Assembly (NCBI RefSeq): GCF_018524365.1
Contig: NZ_JAEKFT010000011.1
Location: forward strand, 85,000-148,999
Reading direction: 5' to 3'
Source: Denitromonas iodatirespirans
GTDB lineage: Bacteria > Pseudomonadota > Gammaproteobacteria > Burkholderiales > Rhodocyclaceae
DNA length: 64,000 nucleotides
Shown here piece by piece: positions 18,931 through 27,800 of this stretch. Both the position numbers and the translations under genes were made by a program. Every line of letters begins with the position of its first letter. Position 1 is the first letter of the stretch. The notes below the pieces were generated by a model. That model saw only the letters and a list, made by a program, of their open reading frames with translations, ran no database searches and was not told where the DNA came from.

Positions 18931-19791
18931 TCATGCCTCGCCCTCCGGCAGCGGCACCCGGGACGGGCGCTTGTAGCGGTGGTAGCCCCACAGATACTGG
19001 GTCGGGCAGGCGCGGATCATCGCTTCCATTTCGCGATTGATGGCCGCCACCCGAGCGGCGGTGTCGCCCTCGATGGGCGCGGTCGGCGCCTGGAAGCGCA
19101 CATGGTAGCCACGCCCGCCGGGAAGGCGCTCGGCCCAGCAGCAGATCACCCGCACGCCCTTGACCTCGCTCAGCCGCGCCGCCAGCGTCATGGTCCACGC
19201 CGGGCGATCGAAAAAGGGCGCCCACATGCCTTCGCCCACGTCCGGTGTCTGATCCGGCAGCATGCCGATCGCCTCGCCGCTGCGCAGCGCCTTGACCAGC
19301 TTGCGCACCCCGCTCATTGCCGCCGGCGCGATGCTCATGCCGCCGCGCTGACGGCCGGCGGCAATCAACGGCATCAAGGCGGAAAAATTGGGCGGACGGT
19401 ACAGCACCGTGATCCGGTCGCGCGAGGCGTAGTACTGGGCGGTGATCTCGAAGCAGCCCAGATGCGGCACCAGAAACAGGATGCCGGCGCCTTCGGCATG
19501 CGCGGCGTCGACCAGCTCCCAGCCGCTCACCTTCACCACCTTGGCCACCACCTCGGCATGCGGGCGCAGCAGGACCCACGGCAGCTCCAGCGCCTGCTTG
19601 CCCGATTCGCGCATCACGGCGCCGCGCAGCCGGGTGGCCGGCGGCCCCATCGCCTGGGTCAGGTTGCCGCACAGCCGCGCGCGGTATTTCGGCGACAGCG
19701 CATAAGCCATCACCCCGATCAGCGCACCGAGACGGTGGACGACCGAGAGCGGCAGGGCGGCAAGGATGCGGAACAGAAACTGGGCGAACAC
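18931..19791 (-). CDS. LpxL/HtrB-family lipid A acyltransferase (second of two)
   Basis: 286 residues, paralogous to the neighbour. It has the N-terminal membrane helix (FLFRILAALPLSVVHRLGALIG), PHLGCFE with the HX4E catalytic motif near residue 113, and the MLPDQTPDVGEGMWAPFFDRPA block. The C-terminal YLWGYHRYKRPS is shared by the family. The tandem pair probably carries out two late acylations of lipid A; which is LpxL and which is LpxM cannot be told from motifs alone. It is divergent from metK. Confidence 0.88.
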   Translation of the reverse strand: MFAQFLFRILAALPLSVVHRLGALIGVMAYALSPKYRARLCGNLTQAMGPPATRLRGAVMRESGKQALELPWVLLRPHAEVVAKVVKVSGWELVDAAHAEGAGILFLVPHLGCFEITAQYYASRDRITVLYRPPNFSALMPLIAAGRQRGGMSIAPAAMSGVRKLVKALRSGEAIGMLPDQTPDVGEGMWAPFFDRPAWTMTLAARLSEVKGVRVICCWAERLPGGRGYHVRFQAPTAPIEGDTAARVAAINREMEAMIRACPTQYLWGYHRYKRPSRVPLPEGEA

Positions 19792-19843
19792 GAGCGCGTT
19801 TATAACCGATTCCGCCGCTCAGCGGGCGGGCGGTCCGGCGATT

Positions 19844-19871
19844 TTGCATGCACGATGAGTTGACTTATAAT
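19844..19871 (+). promoter_or_regulatory. Probable sigma-70 promoter of metK leader
   Basis: TTGCAT (19844-19849) and a perfect TATAAT (19866-19871) are 16 bp apart. The predicted start near 19877 is exactly where the riboswitch structure begins. Confidence 0.7.
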
Positions 19872-19874
19872 CCG

Positions 19875-19947
19875 CGCCTACCGCCGAGTTAAAGACAACT
19901 TGCAGGGCGGCAGGCTGCGAACGCGGCCAAATACTGCTAAAGCGTCG
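19875..19947 (+). ncRNA. SAM-II (SAM-alpha) riboswitch upstream of metK
   Basis: A P1 helix forms between CCTACCGCC (19877-19885) and GGGCGGCAGG (19905-19914). It encloses a loop GAGTTAAAGACAACTTGCA with the U/A-rich start and terminal TTGCA of SAM-II L1. The downstream AAATACTGCTAAAGC (19929-19943) matches the conserved AAAT...GCTAAAA 3' strand of the SAM-II pseudoknot. The position (before metK, followed by a terminator) fits SAM feedback. Class was assigned by eye from these conserved segments, not by a covariance search. Confidence 0.75.
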
Positions 19948-19958
19948 CCGCTCGACCG

Positions 19959-20003
19959 AAATCCCCGGAGCTGGCTTCGCCAGCGATTGACGGGGATTTT
20001 GTT
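19959..20003 (+). terminator. Attenuator hairpin between riboswitch and metK
   Basis: AAATCCCCG (19959-19967) pairs with CGGGGATTT (19991-19999), with an inner hairpin GCTGGC-TTC-GCCAGC and a following TGTTT tract. It ends just before the TCTGGAG ribosome site (20004-20010). It is likely the expression platform of the SAM-II riboswitch: termination when SAM is plentiful. Confidence 0.75.
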
Positions 20004-20020
20004 TCTGGAGCACCCGATTC

Positions 20021-21187
20021 ATGGCCAATGCCTTCCTGTTTACTTCGGAGTCCGTCTCCGAAGGCCATCCCGACAAAGTCGCCGACCAGGTGTCGGACGC
20101 GATTCTCGACGCCATCCTGGCCGACGACCCGCACGGCCGCGTCGCCTGCGAAACCCTGGTGTCGACCGGTCTGGTCGTCATCTCGGGCGAGATCACCACC
20201 AGCACGCACATCAACTACCGCGAAGTCGCCCAGGACACCATCCGCCGCATCGGCTACGACGACTCGTCCTCCGGCTTCGACTACAAGTCCTGCGCCATCC
20301 TCACCGCCATCAACCGCCAGTCGGCCGACATCGCGCAAGGCGTGAATGAAGGCGAAGGCCTGGACCTCGACCAGGGCGCCGGCGACCAGGGCCTGATGTT
20401 CGGCTACGCCTGCAACGAAACCCCGGCACTGATGCCGCTGCCGATCTACTACGCGCACCGCGTCATGCAGCGCCAGGCAGAGCTGCGCAAGGACGGCCGC
20501 CTCACTTGGCTGCGCCCGGACGCCAAGTGCCAGCTGACCGTCAAGTATGTGGATGGCAAGCCGGTCGCGATCGACACCGTGGTGGTGTCGACCCAGCACC
20601 ATCCGGACATCTCCCATGCCCAGCTGTCCGAGGCGGTGATCGAGGAGATCATCAAGCCGGTGCTGCCCAGCGAGATGCTCGGCGAGAAGGTGCGCTACCT
20701 GATCAACCCCACCGGCCGCTTCGTGGTCGGCGGCCCGCACGGCGACTGCGGCCTGACCGGCCGCAAGATCATCGTCGACACCTACGGCGGCGCGGCCCAC
20801 CACGGCGGAGGCGCCTTCTCGGGCAAGGATCCGTCCAAGGTCGACCGCTCGGCCGCCTACGCCGGGCGCTACGTGGCCAAGAACATCGTCGCCGCCGGCC
20901 TGGCCGACAAGTGCGAGGTGCAGATCGCCTACGCCATCGGCGTGGCCCAGCCGGTGTCGCTGATGGTCAACACCTTCGGCACCGGCAAGATCGAGGAAGA
21001 CCACATCGAAGCGCTGGTGCGCCGCCACTTCGACCTGCGTCCGAAAGGCATCATCCAGACCCTCGACCTGCTGCGCCCGATCTACGGCAAGACCGCCGCC
21101 TACGGCCACTTCGGCCGCGACGAGCCGGAGTTCACCTGGGAGGCCACCGACAAGGCCGCCCAGCTGCGCGCCGACGCCGGCCTGTAA
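20021..21187 (+). CDS. metK: S-adenosylmethionine synthetase
   Basis: 388 residues. MetK makes SAM from methionine and ATP as a tetramer. Visible signatures: [24 protein letters not shown] (residues 5-28, with the catalytic His and Mg site), [16 protein letters not shown] near residue 118 and [16 protein letters not shown] near residue 265. Length is typical. It stands alone between a riboswitch-attenuator leader and a strong terminator, so it is a monocistronic gene under SAM feedback. Confidence 0.98.
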   Translation: MANAFLFTSESVSEGHPDKVADQVSDAILDAILADDPHGRVACETLVSTGLVVISGEITTSTHINYREVAQDTIRRIGYDDSSSGFDYKSCAILTAINRQSADIAQGVNEGEGLDLDQGAGDQGLMFGYACNETPALMPLPIYYAHRVMQRQAELRKDGRLTWLRPDAKCQLTVKYVDGKPVAIDTVVVSTQHHPDISHAQLSEAVIEEIIKPVLPSEMLGEKVRYLINPTGRFVVGGPHGDCGLTGRKIIVDTYGGAAHHGGGAFSGKDPSKVDRSAAYAGRYVAKNIVAAGLADKCEVQIAYAIGVAQPVSLMVNTFGTGKIEEDHIEALVRRHFDLRPKGIIQTLDLLRPIYGKTAAYGHFGRDEPEFTWEATDKAAQLRADAGL

Positions 21188-21210
21188 GCAGCGCTGCATC
21201 CGGCATGACG

Positions 21211-21236
21211 AACCCCGCCCGCGTGGCGGGGTTTTT
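21211..21236 (+). terminator. Rho-independent terminator after metK
   Basis: AACCCCGCC and GGCGGGGTT form a 9-bp stem with a CGCGT loop, followed by five T. Confidence 0.92.
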
Positions 21237-21307
21237 CGTTGACTGGCCCGGTCGCCCCGAGCCGATGCGTTCCGGGTCAAACCCCGGCGCTTGCGCAACA
21301 ATGCCGC

Positions 21308-22189
21308 ATGAACCCTCGCGCCCAAGCCTTCCTTCCCCTGCTCTTCGTCCTGCTGTGGAGCACCGGCTTCATCGGCGCCAAGCTCGGGCTGCCCTACGCC
21401 GAACCGCTGACCTTCCTCAGCACCCGCTATGTGCTGGTGATCGCGGTGATGCTGGCGGTCGTCATCGTCAGCCGCGCTCCGTGGCCGCGCAGCTGGGGCG
21501 CGACGGCCCACATCGCCGCCACCGGCCTGATGGTGCACGGCCTCTACCTGGGCGGCGTGTTCATGTCGATCAAGCATGGCCTGCCCGCCGGCGTGACGGC
21601 CCTGGTCGTGGGCATGCAGCCGCTGCTCACCGCGGTCGGCGCCGGTGCGCTGCTGGGCGAGCGCGTCAGCCCGCGCCAGTGGCTGGGCCTGGTGCTCGGC
21701 TTCGTCGGGGTGGCGCTGGTGGTCGGCGGCCGCGCCCAACTGGGCCTGCCGGCCGGCGACCTATGGCACATGATCTGGCCGGCGCTGGTGGCGCTGCTCG
21801 GCATCACCGCCGGCACGCTATACCAGAAGCGCCACTGCCCGAGCTTCGACCTGCGCACCGGCAGCGTCATCCAGTTCGTGCCGGCGCTGCTGCTCACCGC
21901 ATTGGTCGCCGCGCAGACCGAAACCCTGCATATCGAGTGGCACGGCCGCTTCATCTTCGCCCTGCTGTGGCTGGTGCTGGTGCTGTCGGTCGGCGCCATC
22001 AGCCTGCTCAACCTGCTGATCCGCCAGGGCAGCGCCACCCATGTGGCCAGCCTGTTCTACCTCACCCCGCCGGTGACCGCCATCATCGCCTGGGCGCTGT
22101 TCGACGAGACCCTCTCGCCGATGGCGATCGTCGGCATGGCCGTGGCCGTCAGCGGTGTGTGGCTGGCGCGCCAGCGCAGCGCACGCTGA
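21308..22189 (+). CDS. EamA/DMT-family transporter
   Basis: 293 residues with ten hydrophobic segments in two EamA repeats. The first repeat shows LLWSTGFIGAKLGLPYAEPLTFLSTRY and ALVVGMQPLLTAVGAGALLGERVSPRQWLGL; the second ends PPVTAIIAWALFDETLSPMAIVG. These inner-membrane proteins usually export metabolites such as amino acids by proton exchange; the substrate is unknown. ATG 21308 is chosen over an upstream in-frame start because it directly precedes the first span and because the upstream segment overlaps the terminator region. Confidence 0.85.
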   Translation: MNPRAQAFLPLLFVLLWSTGFIGAKLGLPYAEPLTFLSTRYVLVIAVMLAVVIVSRAPWPRSWGATAHIAATGLMVHGLYLGGVFMSIKHGLPAGVTALVVGMQPLLTAVGAGALLGERVSPRQWLGLVLGFVGVALVVGGRAQLGLPAGDLWHMIWPALVALLGITAGTLYQKRHCPSFDLRTGSVIQFVPALLLTALVAAQTETLHIEWHGRFIFALLWLVLVLSVGAISLLNLLIRQGSATHVASLFYLTPPVTAIIAWALFDETLSPMAIVGMAVAVSGVWLARQRSAR

Positions 22190-22255
22190 ACCTTCCGTCC
22201 GCGGTCGCGCTCATAGAGGTTCGAGACCGCGCGACCCAGGACGGAGGAAACACCG

Positions 22256-22864
22256 ATGATCCACCGCTGCCGGAACCGGCTGCGCCGCGCACTGATGCAG
22301 GTCGCCGCCCTTTGCATGCTGCTCGGCCTGACGCCGGCCGCCTTGGCCGACGACGCCCTCGTCGACGCACTGCGCCGGGGCGGCTTGGTAGTGCTGGTGC
22401 GGCACGCTGTCACGGTGCCGGGCCTCGGCGACCCGCCGCAGTTCCGGCTCGGCGACTGCGCGACCCAGCGCAACCTCTCCGAGGCCGGCCGGGAGCAGGC
22501 GCGCGCCCTGGGCCGCTGGTTTCGCGATCAGGGCATCTCGGTGGGCGAGGTGCGCAGCAGCCGCTGGTGCCGCTGCCTGGACACGGCCACCCTGGCCTTC
22601 GGCGATACGCATCCGGTCTCGCCCTGGCCGCCGCTCGACTCGTTCTTCGAGGCGCGAGAGCGCGAGCCCGCTGCCACCGCGGCCGCGCTGGCCGGCCTCG
22701 CCGAGCCGGTGGCCGGCAACCGCATCTGGGTGACGCACCAGGTCAACATCACCGCCCTCAGCGGGGTGTTTCCGGCCAGCGGCGAGATGGTGGTGATGCG
22801 CCCGGCGCGCACCGCGGACGGCGGCTGGCGCCTCGAACTGCTCGGCCGGCTGCACCCCGCCTGA
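22256..22864 (+). CDS. Periplasmic histidine phosphatase-family protein
   Basis: 202 residues. An N-terminal signal peptide (RRALMQVAALCMLLGLTPAALA, cleavage near residue 31) is followed by the histidine phosphatase fold. The catalytic loop is VLVRHAVTVPG (RHA in place of the usual RHG). LSEAGREQARALG carries the conserved helix, and VRSSRWCRCLDTA the second Arg. VTHQVNI supplies the second His near residue 160. Similar exported members are annotated as phosphoglycerate mutase-like with unknown substrate. Confidence 0.8.
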   Translation: MIHRCRNRLRRALMQVAALCMLLGLTPAALADDALVDALRRGGLVVLVRHAVTVPGLGDPPQFRLGDCATQRNLSEAGREQARALGRWFRDQGISVGEVRSSRWCRCLDTATLAFGDTHPVSPWPPLDSFFEAREREPAATAAALAGLAEPVAGNRIWVTHQVNITALSGVFPASGEMVVMRPARTADGGWRLELLGRLHPA

Positions 22865-22921
22865 CCGGCAACGGCGCACGGCGGTAGAATCCTGTCATCG
22901 CGCCCCTCGGAGACCTCGATC

Positions 22922-23242
22922 ATGCTGATGAGCACCACCCCCACCCTCGAAGGCCAGACCATCACCCGCTACCTGGGCGTCGTCAATGGCGAAGCCATCA
23001 TTGGCGCCAACATCTTCAAGGACATGTTCGCCGCCGTGCGCAACGTGGTCGGTGGTCGCGCCGGGGCCTACGAGCGCACCCTCGCCGATGCCCGCCAGAT
23101 CGCCTTCGACGAAGCCGCCGAGGCCGCGGCCAGGCTCGGCGCCAACGCCATCGTCGGCATCGATGTGGACTACGAAGTGCTCGGTGCCGACAACGGCATG
23201 CTGATGGTGTGTGTCAGCGGCACCGCCGTGGTCGTCGGCTGA
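22922..23242 (+). CDS. YbjQ family protein
   Basis: 106 residues. Core pattern [51 protein letters not shown], then [21 protein letters not shown] and a C-terminal VSGTAVVV. This is the YbjQ/DUF74 fold, a pentameric beta-rich protein called heavy-metal-binding on weak evidence. Ligand unknown. The DinB gene starts 11 bp later. Confidence 0.88.
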   Translation: MLMSTTPTLEGQTITRYLGVVNGEAIIGANIFKDMFAAVRNVVGGRAGAYERTLADARQIAFDEAAEAAARLGANAIVGIDVDYEVLGADNGMLMVCVSGTAVVVG

Positions 23243-23252
23243 GCGCAGGGCC

Positions 23253-23810
23253 ATGGACCGCATCGCCCATGTGCGCAGCATGGCGCACTACAACCGCTGG
23301 ATGAACGAGCGCCTCTACGCGGCCGCCGCCACGCTTGACCACAAGGCCCTCTACGACGACCGCGGCGCCTTCTTCGGCTCGCTGTTCGGCACGCTCAACC
23401 ACATCGTGATCGCCGACACGATCTGGCTCAAGCGCTTCGCCACCCACCCGGCCTGCCTCACGGCACTGGCCCCGCTGCGCGACGAGCCGATGCCCGCCGG
23501 GCTCGACGCACCGCGCTGCCCCGACCTGCCAACGCTGACCGAGCACCGCACCAAGCTCGACGCCCTCATCCACGACTGGGCCGGCACACTGACCGAGGCC
23601 GACCTCGATGTCGCGCTGCCGTACAAGAACATGCGCGGCGTACCGGCCACGCGCAACTTCTTCGCCCTGCTGATGCACTTTTTCAACCACCAGACCCATC
23701 ACCGCGGCCAGGCCACTACCCTGCTCTCGCAGTCCGGCGTCGACATGGGCGCGACCGACCTGCTACTGCTGATCCCCGACCTGACCGACCCGCCGGTCGC
23801 CACCCCGTGA
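23253..23810 (+). CDS. DinB family protein
   Basis: 185 residues in a four-helix bundle. The metal-binding histidines are seen in [14 protein letters not shown] (near residue 48) and [17 protein letters not shown] (near residues 144-152). DinB-fold proteins are metal-dependent thiol transferases or of unknown activity. ATG 23253 was chosen because the conserved helix [13 protein letters not shown] follows closely. It overlaps the ruvC GTG start by 4 bp. Confidence 0.88.
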   Translation: MDRIAHVRSMAHYNRWMNERLYAAAATLDHKALYDDRGAFFGSLFGTLNHIVIADTIWLKRFATHPACLTALAPLRDEPMPAGLDAPRCPDLPTLTEHRTKLDALIHDWAGTLTEADLDVALPYKNMRGVPATRNFFALLMHFFNHQTHHRGQATTLLSQSGVDMGATDLLLLIPDLTDPPVATP

Positions 23811-24361
23811 ACGGCACCGCCTCGGCCATCACCGCCACCCGCATCCTCGGGCTCGACCCGGGCCTGCGGGTGACCGGCTTCGGCGTCATCGACACCCTCG
23901 GCCAGCAGCTGCGCTATGTGGCCAGCGGCTGCATCAAGACCCAGGATGGCGAGTTGCCCGGCCGGCTCAAGACGCTGCTCGACGGCGTGCGCGAAGTCAT
24001 CACCACCTACCAGCCCGACCAAGTGGCGGTCGAGAAAGTGTTCGTGAACGTCAACCCGCAATCCACCCTGCTGCTCGGTCAGGCCCGCGGCGCGGTGATC
24101 TGCGGCGCGGTGTCCTGCGATCTGCCGGTGCTCGAATACACCGCGCTGCAGGTCAAGCAGGCCGTGGTCGGCCATGGCAAGGCGCACAAGGACCAGGTGC
24201 AGCACATGGTCCAGCGCCTGCTCGAGCTGTCCGCCGCGCCGCAGGCCGACGCCGCCGACGCGCTGGCCTGCGCCATCTGCCATGCGCATGGCGGGCTGGG
24301 GCTGGGGGCGCTGGCCACGGCGGGCATGCGCCGACGCGGTGGGCGCATCAGCGCGCGATAG
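23807..24361 (+). CDS. ruvC: Holliday junction resolvase RuvC
   Basis: 184 residues from a GTG start. It cuts four-way junctions processed by RuvAB. Catalytic acidic residues are in [18 protein letters not shown] (Asp near residue 17), [23 protein letters not shown] (Glu near residue 71) and [13 protein letters not shown] ... [15 protein letters not shown] (two Asp near 145-148). Normally ruvC sits beside ruvAB; here it lies about 20 kb away, coupled to DinB by a 4-bp overlap and followed by a small membrane gene. The C-terminal extension is Gly/Arg-rich. Confidence 0.96.
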   Translation: MNGTASAITATRILGLDPGLRVTGFGVIDTLGQQLRYVASGCIKTQDGELPGRLKTLLDGVREVITTYQPDQVAVEKVFVNVNPQSTLLLGQARGAVICGAVSCDLPVLEYTALQVKQAVVGHGKAHKDQVQHMVQRLLELSAAPQADAADALACAICHAHGGLGLGALATAGMRRRGGRISAR

Positions 24362-24363
24362 CC

Positions 24364-24639
24364 GTGTTCAAGCGACTGCTTTATTCCGTCCTCAGCTGCG
24401 CCCTCAGCGCCTTTGTACTGTGGTGGCTGTTCGTTGAAATTGCCATTCACCATGAAATGGTCAGTACCAATACGCCGACACGTGAAGCGCTCGGGGACGA
24501 CTTCGGTTTCGGCATATTGATTGGACTGGTGGTTTTTCCGCTCACTTTGCTCGGCAGCGTGCTCATCGGCATCGTCACTTGGCTCCTCCTGCGAAAGCGC
24601 GCCATCCGCCTGCATGAATCTGCCTCACCCCCGCCCTGA
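24364..24639 (+). CDS. Small two-span membrane protein
   Basis: 91 residues from a GTG start 2 bp after the ruvC stop. Two hydrophobic segments (about 5-22 and 48-72) separate a short loop with several acidic residues. No family recognised. The codon use is somewhat less GC-biased than ruvC. Confidence 0.5.
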   Translation: MFKRLLYSVLSCALSAFVLWWLFVEIAIHHEMVSTNTPTREALGDDFGFGILIGLVVFPLTLLGSVLIGIVTWLLLRKRAIRLHESASPPP

Positions 24640-24732
24640 AAAGCTTTCGCTTGTGGCGGGCCGGATGCACTGACTACTATCCATGCACGATGCGACCGCC
24701 CCGCGCGCCGTCGCGCACTCTGGAGGTTCCCG

Positions 24733-25521
24733 ATGTCCGACACCCCCGTCACGCCGCGCCCCCGCGTCGGCCTGTTCGCCACCTGCCTGATGAACGCCAT
24801 GCGCCCGAGCATCGGTTTTGCCAGCGCCAAGCTGCTCGAAGATGCCGGCTGCCATGTGAGCGTGCCCGCCGCACAAACCTGCTGTGGCCAACCCGGTCTC
24901 AACAGCGGCGACGAAGACGGCGCCCGCGCGCTGGCCAAGCAGGTCATCGAAGCCTTCGAAGATTTCGACTACGTGGTCGGCCCCTCCGGCTCATGCATGG
25001 CCACCATCCGCCACGACTACCCCGGCCTGTTCGCCGACATGGCCGACTGGCGCAACCGCGCCGAGGCGCTCGCCGCCAAGAGCCACGAGCTGCTGTCCTT
25101 CCTCACCGATGTGATGGGCGTGACCGAGGTCGACGCCGAGTATCAGGGCACCATCACCTATCACGACTCCTGTAGCGGGCTGCGCAGCATGGGCGTCAAG
25201 GGCCAGCCGCGCCAACTGCTCGGCAGCGTGAAAGGGCTGACCATCAAGGAGATGGAAGACACCGAGGTGTGCTGCGGCTTTGGCGGCACCTTCTGCGTCA
25301 AGTACCCCGAGATCTCCGAGAAGATGGCCGACGACAAGCTGGCCAATGCCGCCGCCACCGGCGCCGACACGCTGCTCGGCGGCGACCTCGGCTGCCTGCT
25401 GCACCTGGCCGGACGCCTGCGCCGCAAGGGTTCGCCGGTGCGCGTCTATCACACCGCCGAAGTGCTGGCCGGCCTGGCCGACGGCCCGAGCCTGGGCGAA
25501 GCACCGAAAGAGGGCCGCTGA
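24733..25521 (+). CDS. lutA: L-lactate oxidation subunit LutA-like (CCG-domain protein)
   Basis: 262 residues with two cysteine-rich CCG domains: CCGQPGLNSGDEDGARALAKQ near residue 48 with VGPSGSC, and CCGFGGTFCVKYPEISEKM near residue 180 with GGDLGCLLHLAGRL. This is the LutA/GlpC-type heterodisulfide reductase-like fold that binds 4Fe-4S units. With LutB and LutC it oxidises L-lactate to pyruvate at the membrane. An AGGTTCCCG leader lies upstream. LutB starts 1 bp after the stop. Confidence 0.9.
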   Translation: MSDTPVTPRPRVGLFATCLMNAMRPSIGFASAKLLEDAGCHVSVPAAQTCCGQPGLNSGDEDGARALAKQVIEAFEDFDYVVGPSGSCMATIRHDYPGLFADMADWRNRAEALAAKSHELLSFLTDVMGVTEVDAEYQGTITYHDSCSGLRSMGVKGQPRQLLGSVKGLTIKEMEDTEVCCGFGGTFCVKYPEISEKMADDKLANAAATGADTLLGGDLGCLLHLAGRLRRKGSPVRVYHTAEVLAGLADGPSLGEAPKEGR

Positions 25522-25522
25522 C

Positions 25523-26932
25523 ATGGAATTCCGCTCCCCCGAGTTCAAAACCCGCGCGGTACATGCCCTGCATGACGTCAACCTGCAAAAGGCGCTGAGC
25601 AACACCAAGGCCGGTTTCGTGGTCAAGCGCGCCCAGGCCGCCGAGGAAATGCCCGAGTTCGAGGCGCTGCGCGACACCGCCCGCGACATCAAGGACCATG
25701 TCCTCAACAACCTCGATCACTATCTCGAGAAGTACGAAGCCGCGGTGACCGCCGCCGGCGGCCATGTGCACTACGCCGCCGACGCCGAAGACGCACGCCG
25801 CATCATCCTCGGCATCTGCAAGAAGGCCAACGCCAAGCGGATCACCAAGGGCAAGTCGATGGTGTCCGAGGAGATGGGCCTCAACGAAGCGCTGATCGCC
25901 GACGGCTACGAGGTGGTCGAGACCGATCTGGGCGAGTACATCATCCAGCTCGCCGACGAGCCGCCCTCGCACATCATCGCCCCGGCCATCCACAAGACCA
26001 AGGACCAGGTCGCCGACCTCTTCGCCGCCGCCCACAACAAGCCGCGCAAGACCGACCGCGCCGCGCTGGTGGCCGAAGCGCGCGAAGTGCTGCGCGAGAA
26101 ATACTTCAGCGCCGAAGTCGGCATCACCGGCGGCAACTTCCTGGTGGCCGAAACCGGCTCCTCGGTGATCGTCACCAACGAAGGCAACGGCGACCTGACC
26201 CAGACGCTGGCCAAGGTGCACATCGTCACCAGCGGCATCGAGCGCGTGATCCCCACGCTCGACGACCTCTCCGTCTTCCTGCGCATCCTGGCGCGCAGCG
26301 CCACCGGCCAGGAGACCGAGAGCTACACCACCTTCTCCACCGGCCCGCGCCGCGAAGGCGATGTCGACGGCCCCGAGGAATACCACGTGGTGCTGCTCGA
26401 CAATGGCCGCTCCAAGATGCTCGGCAGCCGCTTCCAGGACATGCTGCGCTGCATCCGCTGCGGCGCCTGCATGAACCACTGCCCGGTGTACGGCTCGATC
26501 GGCGGCCATGCCTATGGCTGGGTCTACCCCGGCCCGATGGGCTCGGTGCTCACCCCGCTGATCAAGGGCATGGACGGCACCTACGACCTGCCCAACGCCT
26601 GCACCCTCAACGGCCGCTGCAAATCGGTGTGCCCGGTGCGTATCCCGCTGCCCGACCTGCTGCGCGAAGTGCGGCACCAGCAATACCGCAAGAACATGAC
26701 GCCCAAGCGCCAGAAGCAGGCGCTCAAGCTGTGGCGCTACGTGGCCGAGCGGCCCAAGCTCTACCACTTCGCCGAGCGCATCGGCGTGCGCATCCTGGCC
26801 AGCATGGCCAACGGCAAGGGCAAGCTGCGCTCGCTGCCCTTCGACCCCGGCTGGACCGGCGCGCGCGACCTGCCCGCCCCCACCGGCCGCACCTTCCTCG
26901 AACTGTGGCAAGCCAAGCGAGGCGACCAATGA
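25523..26932 (+). CDS. lutB: Lactate utilization iron-sulfur protein LutB
   Basis: 469 residues. The N-terminal LUD domain covers about residues 70-300 (SMVSEEMGLNEALIADGYEVVETDLGEYIIQL ... GITGGNFLVAETGSSV). Two 4Fe-4S motifs follow: CIRCGACMNHCPVYG near residue 311 and CTLNGRCKSVCPVRIP near residue 362. It ends with the DUF3390-type C terminus. It passes electrons in the LutABC lactate-oxidising complex. lutC overlaps its stop by 4 bp. Confidence 0.93.
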   Translation: MEFRSPEFKTRAVHALHDVNLQKALSNTKAGFVVKRAQAAEEMPEFEALRDTARDIKDHVLNNLDHYLEKYEAAVTAAGGHVHYAADAEDARRIILGICKKANAKRITKGKSMVSEEMGLNEALIADGYEVVETDLGEYIIQLADEPPSHIIAPAIHKTKDQVADLFAAAHNKPRKTDRAALVAEAREVLREKYFSAEVGITGGNFLVAETGSSVIVTNEGNGDLTQTLAKVHIVTSGIERVIPTLDDLSVFLRILARSATGQETESYTTFSTGPRREGDVDGPEEYHVVLLDNGRSKMLGSRFQDMLRCIRCGACMNHCPVYGSIGGHAYGWVYPGPMGSVLTPLIKGMDGTYDLPNACTLNGRCKSVCPVRIPLPDLLREVRHQQYRKNMTPKRQKQALKLWRYVAERPKLYHFAERIGVRILASMANGKGKLRSLPFDPGWTGARDLPAPTGRTFLELWQAKRGDQ

Positions 26933-27573
26933 GCAGCCGCGACACCGTTTTCAACGCCATCCGCCAATCCCTCGGCCGCGGCCCACTCGACGAAGCGGCG
27001 CGCCGCAAGCTCGACGCGCGCATCGCCGAACCGCCGCAGCATGTCCGCGCCACGGTGGACGATGCCGACCTGATCGCCCGCTTCGCCCAGCGTTTCGAGT
27101 CGCGCGCCGGCACCACCGAGCGCATCAATAGCCTGGCCGACGTGCCCACTGCGGTGGCCGCGCTGGCCGAGCGCTACGGCATCGCCCCATCCGCGGTGGT
27201 CGGTACCGCCCTGGGCGAGCTGACCTGGCCCGAGGGCTGGCAGATCGACCACGGCGCCGCCGGCATCGAGGTCATGCTCGGCGTCTCGCTCGCCTGGCGC
27301 GGCATCGCCGAGACCGGCAGCATCCTCATGCTCTCCGGCCCCGAGCGCCCGATCACCCACAACTTCGTGCCCGAAACCCATGTCGTCGTGCTGCCGGTCG
27401 AGCACATCGTGCGTCACTACGAAGACTGCTGGGTGGCGCTGCGCGAACGCGACCAGGGCACCCCGCGCGCCATGAACTTCATCTCCGGCCCCTCGCGCAC
27501 CGGCGACGTCGAACAGACCATCGAACTCGGCGCCCACGGCCCGCGGCGGATGCATGTGTTGATTCTGGGGTAA
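26929..27573 (+). CDS. lutC: Lactate utilization protein LutC
   Basis: 214 residues of LUD-domain type. Visible: SLADVPTAVAALAERYG, VMLGVSLAWRGIAETGSILMLSGPERP, FVPETHVVVLPVEHIVRHYED, and the C-terminal NFISGPSRTGDVEQTIELGAHGPRRMHVLILG signature. Last gene of lutABC, joined by a 4-bp overlap to lutB. No regulator or lactate permease gene is adjacent. Confidence 0.93.
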   Translation: MSSRDTVFNAIRQSLGRGPLDEAARRKLDARIAEPPQHVRATVDDADLIARFAQRFESRAGTTERINSLADVPTAVAALAERYGIAPSAVVGTALGELTWPEGWQIDHGAAGIEVMLGVSLAWRGIAETGSILMLSGPERPITHNFVPETHVVVLPVEHIVRHYEDCWVALRERDQGTPRAMNFISGPSRTGDVEQTIELGAHGPRRMHVLILG

Positions 27574-27630
27574 CACCAGCGCGCGTCGGTCGGGCGCATC
27601 GCCGCCCATCCGACGCTGCGCACATCGCAG

Positions 27631-27658
27631 GGCGGATAAGCCGCAAGCGCATCCGCCG
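27631..27658 (+). repeat. REP-like palindromic repeat, left of the 977-residue gene
   Basis: GGCGGATAAG at the left and GCGCATCCGCC at the right form an imperfect hairpin. A related copy in opposite orientation lies at 30805-30831 on the other side of the large gene. The rest of the 227-bp gap 27574-27800 shows no gene. Confidence 0.65.
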
Positions 27659-27800
27659 CTCCAACGGAGCTTGCTGGCAGAATTCGTCGACTTCCGAATG
27701 TGACGGAATCCGAAGCAATGTCGCGGCGCCATGACGCACGGAATATCCATGGCATATCATCGCGTCACTCCAACGACACGAGCGCCGCGCGAGGTCTGCG

